NCBI RefSeq assembly: GCF_002575655.3
Contig: NC_053039.3
Location: 239,794,622-239,858,621 of the forward strand
Source: Aegilops tauschii subsp. strangulata
Taxonomy: Eukaryota; Streptophyta; Magnoliopsida; Poales; Poaceae
DNA length: 64,000 nt
Direction of reading: 5' to 3'
This document shows positions 56,010-64,000 of this stretch, piece by piece. The position numbers and the translations under genes are program-made. Numbering within the stretch: position 1 is the first letter of the stretch; each line of letters opens with the position of its first letter. The notes under the pieces are model-generated. The model was not told the origin of the DNA, did no database searches, and saw only the letters and a list, made by a program, of their open reading frames with translations.

Positions 56010-57409
56010 TAGTATAGTATGTTTCTTGTCGGGAAGTGGAGTAGGGACATTTGCAGTCGACAGGTCTATTGGGTAGCTTCAGATGGATGCTTTCAACGAT
56101 TCTAGATGGCCTGCCATAATATCCGGGAAATTCTAGGAGCTATGTCGTCTTTGATATTCTAGACTGATAGTAACAGTATTGTGCCTTCAGTTGAGTAGAG
56201 CTGCCCCTTTTGGGGCCGAAGCCTTTCTTGCCGTACCGGCAATACAAGCCCATATGGTCCAGCTAGTTCCACTTTCCTGATTTTACTCTTGATGCTTAGG
56301 GTTTTTCCCTTTTATCTACTCTACTATGATCTGCGTAGGTGCTTTCTGTCGTACTAGCAATACTCCATCCTTCAAGCTAAACAACACAACACTCATAATT
56401 CCGAAGCTTAGTTGTTTAAATATGATTGTGATATGATACTGATATTAGTTAACAGACACATTTAATTGGTAAGCTAAAGGTCCCACTTGAGTTTCCAAAT
56501 GCATGTCGCGACATATAGAGAGACAGCGGAATTGCATTTCTTTATCACTTGTTGACTGTACTTTCTTGTCCATACCAAATCTTAGTTGTTATTTCAAAGC
56601 AAACATCGGTTGCTAACTACCCTTTGCGCGGTTTGCAACTTCAGATCTGCCATCCCACTGCCACGGTCAACACTATACTCATCATGCTTACGGTTTCCCC
56701 ATTTTATGATGACCACGATCAGCCTACGTGGTTCGTGTCGTAATAGCACTGCTCCACCTATCGAGCTAAACAAGCTTAGTTGTACAAATTCAAATATGAT
56801 ATTATGCTGATATTAGTAAAACTGAGACATGTTTAATTGGTCAGCTAAATGTTCCTACTTCAGTTTCGAAATGCATGTGAGCCATATATGGAGAGACCAG
56901 AAGGAATAGTATTGCTCTGTGCGCTCTGGTTCATCATGGTTGGGCAACAAACATTGTATAGAAAAACTTGTAATATCTTCAATCTGCTTGCTCTTATGCT
57001 CTTCTTTAACATGATGCTCTTCTCTTCTTTAATAAGTATGTTCCTCGTTGGGAAGAGTAGCAGAGACATTTTCGGTCGACTGGTCAGGTTGGGTTGTTCT
57101 CCCTTAGTATATTTTGAATCTGTCAGGTCAGGTTGACTTGTTCTTCTTTACTATATGTTGAAGTTGTCTTCTATGAAGTATCATCACTTCTGGAGCTCTC
57201 ATATTTTGAGTTGTAGGCCACATTATATTAATGCACACACCAAATTACAGGATGCATGGCATCTCTCAGAAGAATTGCAGAGATAGCACAAAGGGGTTTA
57301 CAGGGAGGAAGTATTAGATTAGAATCATTTCTGCATTACAAAGATGATCTCACTTGTTTTTATGTTTTCATGCATGTCTGGTACTGAACATGATCAAAAT
57401 GAATATGAG

Positions 57410-57845
57410 AATGGGCGCACGAGAGGAATATTGCGGAACAATCCACTGGCTAACAAACTTGGCATGGTGGAGGATGGCCTATCTTATTCACCCATCGAGG
57501 TGCTTGCTCTAACTTGGTAAGGTTGTATTGGTCGCACATATTTTGCATATGACCTCTTGCATTATTTCTACTTTGTTACACCACCATCTGCTTAGTTTAA
57601 GCATCATATATGAGTATATGCCATACCTATCCATTTTCTGTACCTATTCCATGTGTCATCATACTATGTTTTTCCAGTCAAATGTTGTTCTTTCGTAATA
57701 GATGTCCAAAAGGAAGAGGGTGAGTGCAGACCCTCAAGGAGTACAAACTACGTATTTGGAAAAGGTAGTGATACGTGTTAAATCAAATAGATTAGCAGCC
57801 ACAGAAAACACAAGCCCAACTGTACCACACTTTACCCCTACTCCA
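57410..57845 (+). pseudogene. Exon-like segments of unknown gene
   Basis: A frame EYENGRTRGILRN...GLSYSPIEVLAL runs to a donor-like ACTTG/GTAAGG near 57519. A second, MSKRKRVSADPQGVQTTYLEK from ATG 57701, has a basic start resembling a nuclear localisation signal and a donor-like AAAAG/GTAGTG near 57763. No family recognised. They share a unit with the final segment at 58970-59340. Confidence 0.3.
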
Positions 57846-58017
57846 CTAGCCAAACCCCTATTAGAACTATAGAGAGCCAAGTGTCAGGTACTGTCTATGA
57901 TATGAATTCAAAATTTGAACTCCTAAATTTCTGCATGTGCCTTACGTTCTCTCTTGTATGAAAACTAATTTTAGATGAATCTCCTTGCTCAAAGGATCAT
58001 AGGATCTCACAACAATA

Positions 58018-58660
58018 CTGGGCACTGCATTGCTCTTGTTAGTACCTCTTGCCCTTTCCAGCATACGTACACTCATTGTTGTTTGATTATGTAGCATCAC
58101 TATAAATGTTCGCTTCTTTATCCTCCCTTTGCTCGAAATTATAAGATCTATATTTACTCTTAGACAAATGTAGAATTAACACAATGGTTATGAAGTTTTG
58201 GATTGCTCATGTAAGTACCTGTTGTCATGTACTCCCTCTATATCGAATTAATTGTTGATCAATAGGATGTATTTAGAACTTAATAGTGCTAGAAACATCC
58301 ATTTGAGTGACAAGTAATAACGGACGATGGTGGTATTACCGTACTTGCATTGCGAGATAGTTGATTGTCTAGCATTACTCTGCATCTTATCTGCCCTGCC
58401 CTCCACTTTCTCCAAATTATCAGATCTACATTTACTCTTACCAAAATGTTGAATAAAGCCAATACCACTGCACACGTTGATGTCTGCATTCCTCTTGTCA
58501 GTACCTTTTGCCTTGTAACGCTGCACTTAATTAATGGCTATTTGATTATGTATCATCACTCTACACCTGAGCTTCATTATCCTCTATTTCTTCCAATATT
58601 ATTTGATCTATATTTACTCTTTGCAAAATGTAGAATAATGGCAACGCTTATAAAGAAGTT
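58018..58660. repeat. Three diverged tandem units, about 180-280 bp
   Basis: Units at about 58018-58195, 58360-58545 and 58546-58660 share GAT/CTATATTTACTCTT..CAAAATGTAGAATAA, ATCCTCYMTTT, TTGATTATGTA and (in two) CTCTTGTYAGTACCTYTTGCC. An insert (58232-58328) separates the first two. Confidence 0.65.
58232..58328. mobile_element. Degenerate Stowaway-like MITE
   Basis: CTCCCTCTATATCGAATTAATTG on the left and CAAGTAATAACGGACG on the right form decayed inverted repeats around GGATGTATTTAGAACT / AAACATCCATTTG. The outer TA is present only on the left. Confidence 0.4.
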
Positions 58661-58969
58661 TCTTTGGGGAATTTATTGAATTATGTTTCCATTGACATGT
58701 AGAAGGGCTTTGTCCAGCCCGTGTTAACATCTAATGTAAGTTCATCCTTCTCAAGCCTTCAAACTTTGTTCTAGTATAGATTTGGATAGGCATCATTTCC
58801 TCCACTGCCCTTTACTTTGGTGTTTACATCTGATTGGATGTTTGCAACAACTACCAGTTTTAAATTCTAGTTGTAAAAACATGTTTCTTATGCATAATAG
58901 ATCCATTTATTTTCTTATATAATTCTGAAACCTGTTACGTGTCTCCTTGTTTCTCTTTCAGAGTCGTAT

Positions 58970-59340
58970 CTCTTATGCCAGGTAGAAATATAGGGAAGAT
59001 AGTGAGTCAAACCATCTTGAAGAGAGCGAGATGACCGCAAGGTCCTGTCCTGATGAAGACAGTGAGTTGAAGCTACTCACCAGCAACTATGAGACAACCT
59101 CTGTGTAGTCGCTGCCTCAATTAGTTCGACTTCTTCAGTCTGAAATTAAAGCGGAAAGGCTTGCTTCAGCTCAGCTCCAACTTGATGTCAATGACGCAAT
59201 GAAGATCTCAGAGGACTGCCTTGCATGCTTTGGTGCTATACAATTAGGGATAGAGCATCTATCATTGACACAAATGAGGTCTCATCAGCTTGTTCGGCTG
59301 CTTGCGGTGCCCGTCCCGGCCAGGCCTATTGCCTTCTGAA
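58970..59340 (+). pseudogene. Final exon-like segment, coiled-coil-like, unknown gene
   Basis: It begins behind an acceptor-like TTTCAG near 58962 and, beyond an in-frame stop near 59107 (CTCTGTGTAGTCGCTG), runs to TGA near 59339. The distal part reads LPQLVRLLQSEIKAERLASAQLQLDVNDAMK..., a helical leucine/glutamate pattern like the terminal exon at 36245-36589. It may be a diverged second copy of the same gene type, now disabled. Confidence 0.35.
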
Positions 59341-59609
59341 GTGCTATCAGTTTGGTATATTCTTTTGTCGGTGCGTTTATATGCACTAGTGGCGGCCCTT
59401 GATGCCCAGTGTATGTAATCCACGGTCACGTTGCGCTTTATTATCACCGGTGGCGAACTTTGATTCCCAGTGGATGTAATATGCCGTAATTTTTTATTGT
59501 ATAGTCTAGGTTTATTCTCGGTCGGTATGCTGTAATTTAGGCCGGAAGGTTCAACGGATCTCAATGTTGTCGGTCTTCAGGCCGGTCCGTTACTCATATG
59601 GGCCAAGTG

Positions 59610-60610
59610 GGCCTATAATCATCTCGAGCCATTAGCAGGTCTAAACGTATAGTAGTTTTCCGCCTTTAACAAGCAGAGTAAAGTTCTGGCCAACTGGGCC
59701 AGAGAATACCATGGGCTTTTAACAGGATAAAAACTAGATTGGGCTAGCATTGAGCCAAAAAATTCATGGGCCAATACAGGCCAAAAATGCCTGAGGCCCA
59801 TGTTTGGCCCAAATAAGACGAGCCTTTAACAGGCCAAAATATATCTCGGGCCCTCTTTGGCCCAATAAAATTATGGGCTTTAAGCAGGCCGGTATCAACG
59901 CGGGCCGTAGGCCCAACAGTGTCACGGGCCATTATCAGATGGGCTGTAAGTAGGCTGGATTCAACGCAGGCTATAATTAGGCCCAACTATTACACGGACC
60001 ATTAACAGGCCGATAGGCCAGTTGGGCTGAAATTTATCCATGAAGACTATGGGCCGTTAAGAGGCCTAAAGTTACTTCTGACAAGAAAGAGCCTAGTTTC
60101 TGCATGGGCCGTTAAATGGCCTGAAGTTAAACCGAGCCGACAACATCCAAGATGCACCACGGGCAGCTAACAGGCCGAAACTATTATTGGGCCGAACTGG
60201 TAAACTGGCATTTAACAGGCTGAAATACAAACCTGGCTTAGAATGGGCCCAAAAGAACAATGGCCTGTTAACGGGCCTAATCCGATATGGGCCGTAATTT
60301 TCCCAAAACACGACAAGCTGTGAACGGGCCTGATCTGGTATGTGCCTCAATTTGACCCAAAACATGGCAGGCTCTTAACGGGCCAGCCCACTAGTGTCTG
60401 AAAAAATATGGTGGGCCTTTAGCTGGTTCGGCCTTTTTACCTTAAATGGGCCAATGTTGGGTTGTGCCACGTGTCGACATATCATAGGCGTCTTCCATCC
60501 ATTGTAGGGATGACATCTATCCCAACGATGAGATGACACATGCATTAGCCGGCGAATGAGAATTTTACACGTGGAAAATCCCAATTGGTCGAGGCTGTTA
60601 ACAGGTTATC
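59610..60610. repeat. Array of GGCC-TTAACAGGCC-type motifs, about 52 bp spacing
   Basis: Variants of GGGCCRTTAACAGGCC recur near 59617, 59666, 59711, 59767, 59823, 59875, 59928, 59996, 60051, 60105, 60160, 60210, 60262, 60318, 60369 and 60416, with a last at 60592. Spacers differ in sequence. Such subterminal arrays are typical of DNA transposons (Mutator- or CACTA-like), where they bind transposase; no transposase or terminus was found. The Gypsy LTR at 60663 cuts the right side. Confidence 0.7.
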
Positions 60611-60662
60611 GGATCCAAACCGGAACCCGATAGCTTAACGGCAACCCGTTACGGTGGATGCG

Positions 60663-62195
60663 TGATACGTCCATTTTGCATTATGTTTTCTTACTGTTAT
60701 TTATGATGTTTTTATCCATAATAATACTTTTTGGAGTAATTCTAATGCCTTTTCTCTCATAATATACAAGGTATACACAAGAGGGAGAATTCCGGCAGTT
60801 GAAAATCTATACCTGGAAAACCTACGTCAGGCCACCTATTCTACACAACTCCAAACAAGTTGAAACTTCACGGAGATTTTATCAACTATATGACGAATAT
60901 TGGAGAAAATAACTACCAGAGGGGGCCCACCAAGTGAGCACAACCCACCTGGGTGCACCAGGGTGCCCAGGCACGCCCTGGTGGGTTGTGCTCACCCCAG
61001 GCCCACCTCCGGTGCCCATCTTCTGGTATATAGGTCATTTTGACCTAGAAAAAATATAAGGAGAAGACTTTCGGGATGAAGCGCCGCCGTCTCGAGGCGG
61101 AACTTGGGCATGAGCACTTTTGCCCTCCGATGGAGCGATTCCGCCGGGCGAACTTCCCTCCTGGAGGGGGAAATCATCGTCATCATCATCACCAACAACT
61201 CTCCCATCTTGGGGAGGGATATCTCCATCAACATCTTCAACAGCACCATCACATCTCAAACCCTAGTTCATCTCTTGTGTTCAATCTTGGTACCAGAACT
61301 ATAGATTGGTGCTTGTGGGTGACTAGTAGTGTTGATTACATCTTGTAGTTGATTACTATATGGTTTATTTGGTGGAAGATTATATGTCCAGATCCAATAT
61401 GCTATTACTCCTCTGATGTTGAGCATGATTATCATTTGTGAGTAGTTATCATTTGTGAGTAGTTAATTTTGTTCATGAGCTCACGGGAGAAATCATATTG
61501 CAAGTAATCATGTGAACTTGATATGTGTTCAATTTTTTGATAGTATGTATGTTGTGATTCCCTTAGTGGTGTCATGTGAACGTCGACTACATGACACTTC
61601 GCCACATTTGGCCCTAAGGGAATGCATTGTGGAGTAGCAATTAGATGATGGGTTGCGAGAGTGACAGAATCTTAAACCCTAGTTTATGCGCTATTCCGTA
61701 TGGGACCGATTGGATCCAAAAGTTTAATGCTACGGTTAGAATTTATTCTTAATACTTTTCTCGTAGTTGCGGATGCTTGCGGGAGGGTTAATCATAAGTA
61801 GGAGGCTTGTTCAAGTAAGAACAGCGCCTAAGCACCGGTACACGCACATATCAAATTATCAAAGTAGCGAACACAAATCAAACCAAAATGGTGAAATTGA
61901 CTAGATGAAATTCCCGTGTACCTTCAAGAACGCTTTGCTTATCATAAGAGACCGTTTTGGCCTGTCCTTTGCCTCAAAAGGATTGGGCTACCTTGTTGCA
62001 CTTTTGTTACTACTATCGTTACTTGCTCTTTTCAAACTATCTTGCTATCAAACTACTCTGCTACTTACAATTTCAGCACTTGCAGACATTACCTTGCTGA
62101 AAACCACTTGTCATTTCCTTCTGCTCCTCGTTGGGTTCGACACTATTACTTGTCGAAAAGAGATACAATTGATCCCCTATGCTTGTGGGTCATCA
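60663..62195 (+). repeat. 5' LTR of the right-edge Gypsy element (1533 bp)
   Basis: Starts TGATACGTCCATTTTGC and ends CTTGTGGGTCATCA. It contains a perfect 16 bp inverted repeat, GTGAGCACAACCCACC (60934-60949) and GGTGGGTTGTGCTCAC (60980-60995), then a TATATAGG-type TATA candidate near 61026. Confidence 0.88.
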
Positions 62196-62298
62196 AGGCT
62201 ATTTTGGCGCCGTTGCCGGGGAGTGAAGCGCCGTTGGTAAGTGGAATATGGTAAGGAAACATTTATATAGTGTGCTGAAATTTATTGTCACTTATTAC

Positions 62299-63144
62299 TA
62301 TGGAAAACAATCCTTTGAGGGGTTTGTTCGGGGTATCTTCACCTTGACCGGAATCAAAATTAGCTACCCCTCAACCTACTGCACCTGCTGAAAATATTGA
62401 ATATGAAATTCCTTCGGGTATGATAGAACAACTGCTAGCTAATCCTTATGCAGGAGATGGAACTGAACATCCTGATATGCACTTGATATATGTGGAAAAA
62501 ATTTGTGGGTTGTTTAAGCTTGCAAGTTTACCCAGAGATGAAGTTATGAATAAGGTTTTCTCTTTATATTTGAAGGGAAAAGCATTGGCATGGTATAGGC
62601 TATGCGATGATATTGGATCCTGGAATTGGAATCAATTGAAATTGGAGTTCCATCAAAAAATTATCCTATGCATCTAGTTCATCGTGATCAGAATTATATA
62701 TATAATTTTTGGCCTCGTGAAGGAGAAAGTATCACTCTAGCTCGGGGGAGGCTCAAGTCAATGTTATATTCATGCCCCAATCATGCGCTCTCAAGAGAAA
62801 TTATTATCCAGAATTTTTATGCTCGGCTTTCTCGTGATGATCAATCCATGCTTGATACTTCTTGTACTGGTTCTTTCATGAAGAAAACTATTGAATTCCG
62901 GTGGTATCTTTTGGAAAGAATTAAAAGCAACTCTAAAGATTGGGAACTCAACAAAGGTAAAGAGTCGGGTATTAAACTTAAATATGATTGTGTTAATTCT
63001 TTTATGAATACCGATGCTTTTCAAAAGTTTAGCACTAAATATGGACTTGTCTCTGAGATAGTAGCCTCCTTTTGTGAATCATTTGCTACTCATGTTGATC
63101 TCCCTAAAGAGAAGTGGTTTAAATATCACCCACCTATTAACTAA
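62299..63144 (+). pseudogene. gag: gag of the right-edge Gypsy element, broken
   Basis: ATG 62299 (MENNPLRGLFGV) follows the primer region. TGA lies near 62346. The frame from 62420 contains MIEQLLANPYAGDGTEHPD and YLKGKALAWYRLCDDIGSWN (capsid start). A frameshift near 62650 moves to NYPMHLVHRDQNYIYNFWPR and EGESITLARGRLKSMLYSCP, the retrotrans_gag core. It ends at TAA 63142-63144 (HPPIN). Coding-like sequence goes on to the protease, so the stop is probably a mutation. Confidence 0.75.
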
Positions 63145-64000
63145 GAAATTAAAGAACCGGTACCAATTAAAGAAGAAACCATAATTTATAATGTTGATCC
63201 AGTCATTCCTTCTGCTTATATTGAGAAACCACCTTTCCCTGTTAGGATAAAGGAACATGCTAAGGTCTCAACAGTGGTTAACAAAAGCTATATTAGAACA
63301 ACTAAACCTGATGAAAAAAATAAAGTAGAACCTAGTATTGCTATGCTTAAAGATCTCTTGGAAGAAGATATGGATGGGCATGTTATTTATTTTGCGAAGA
63401 AGCTGCTAGCATTGCCAATCCTAATAAAAAGGATAAACATAGACCTGTTGTTGGCATGCCTGTTGTCTCAGTAAAAATAGGAGATCACCATTATTATGGT
63501 TTATGTGACATAGGTGCTAGTGTGAGTGCTATTCCTTACACTTCATATCAAGAAATTATGAATGACATAGCACCCACAGAAATAGAAGACATAGATGTTA
63601 CTATTAAACTTGCTAATAGAGACACTATATCACCAATTGGGATTGTTAGAGATGTTGAAGTCTTATGTGGGAAAATAAAATACCCTACTGATTTTCTTGT
63701 TCTTGGTTCCCCACAAGATGACTTTTGTCCATTTTCTTTGGTAGACCTTTCTTGAACACCGCTAATGCTAAAAAAGATTGTGAGAAACAAACTGTCAGTG
63801 TTAGTTTTGGTGATGAGTCTCATGAGTTTAAATTTTCCAAGTTTAGTAGATAGCTTCATGAAAAATAATTGCCTAGTAAGGATGAAATAATTGGTCTTGC
63901 TTCTATTGTTGTACCACCTACTGATCCTTTAGAACAATATTTGCTAGACCATGAAAATGATTTACATATGCATGAAAGAAATGAAATAGATAATATTTTC
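63145..64000 (+). pseudogene. gag-protease linker and aspartic protease of the right-edge element
   Basis: A lysine-rich linker (63150-63450) is followed, after a frame change, by MPVVSVKIGDHHYYGLCDIG from 63456 with active site CDIGAS, and TIKLANRDTISPIGIVRDVEV (flap and core strands). A frameshift near 63745 breaks it. Beyond, decayed linker sequence runs to the window end. Confidence 0.75.

Larger units (their letters stand above)
54840..56960. repeat. Three diverged tandem copies, 300-600 bp each
   Basis: Copies at about 54840-55435, 56280-56550 (partial) and 56551-56955 share, in order: CTTGTCCRTACCAAATC, TTCAGATCYGCCAT, GTAGGTGCTTTSTGTCG, AAGCTTAGTTGT, TTTAATTGGTMAGCTAAA and TTTCGAAATGCATGTG-like words. 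Copies 1 and 3 also share CTCTGTGCGCTCTGGTTCATCATGG and TGGGCAACA. They lie between exon-like segments, so they may be intronic. Confidence 0.75.
60663..64000 (+). mobile_element. Gypsy-type LTR retrotransposon, cut by right window edge
   Basis: LTR 60663-62195 is followed by the primer region TTTTGGCGCCGTTGCCGGGG, then broken gag and protease frames running to the end of the window. The candidate target duplication on the left is ATGCG (60658-60662). The protease reads GLCDIGASVSAIP, the D-x-G-A-S form of Athila-like Gypsy elements. RT and the 3' LTR lie outside the window. Confidence 0.85.

Noticed and set aside
1..64000. CRISPR arrays, prokaryotic operons, tRNA and rRNA genes
   Set aside because: None seen. 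The repeats present are LTRs, MITEs and diverged tandem units of plant type.

Overview
This is plant nuclear DNA, almost certainly from a Triticeae grass (wheat, Aegilops, barley or rye group). The clearest marker is a complete BARE1/WIS/Angela-type Copia element at 16556-25272. The other large elements (Gypsy LTR families, an L1-type LINE, Stowaway-like MITEs) are of kinds abundant in Triticeae intergenic space. No intact, obviously functional host gene was found, and no tRNA, rRNA, CRISPR or prokaryotic feature.

Left block (1-16555). A Gypsy-type element on the minus strand runs off the left edge (LTR 594-1987). It appears to be inserted in an L1-type LINE. The LINE was also entered by a short Gypsy element at 2028-7171 (gag and protease only, target duplication AGCAG) and by a 2.8 kb LTR at 11201-14021 that is now solo (target duplication TTTAT). 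LINE ORF1, endonuclease, RT and zinc-knuckle parts lie at 7172-11200 and 14022-15294. The LINE sits in a broken LTR (15295-15870), followed by about 700 bp with small tandem repeats.

Middle block (16556-33690). The Copia element (target duplication GCCAC) carries a recognisable but broken gag-pol. To its right is the relic of a minus-strand host-type gene with DUF295/KIB-like segments (25641-27657). A Stowaway-like MITE lies inside the relic. A solo LTR (27658-29149) sits exactly on its probable start codon. Beyond lie low-copy sequence, a MULE-like inverted-repeat unit, two copies of a small dispersed repeat and a 1.2 kb GA/GT-rich tract.

Right block (33700-64000). An older gene-like or DNA-transposon-like substrate (33700-37507 and 54336-60662) holds exon-like segments, diverged tandem units and an array with about 52 bp spacing of a GGCC-TTAACAGG-type motif. 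It is split by a non-autonomous LTR element (37508-54335). That element's 3' LTR was split by another Gypsy element (42774-53225, target duplication GGTTC). The inner element holds two more solo LTRs, one in gag (44328-45857) and one in its own 3' LTR (51550-53070). It also carries an antisense gene with a B3-like DNA-binding domain and its own TATA box, between the pol remnant and the 3' LTR. This is the most interesting item in the window. A last Gypsy element (LTR 60663-62195, broken gag-protease) runs off the right edge.

Most boundaries rest on direct reading of LTR ends (TG...CA) and 5 bp target duplications. Family names other than the Copia element are deliberately left open.
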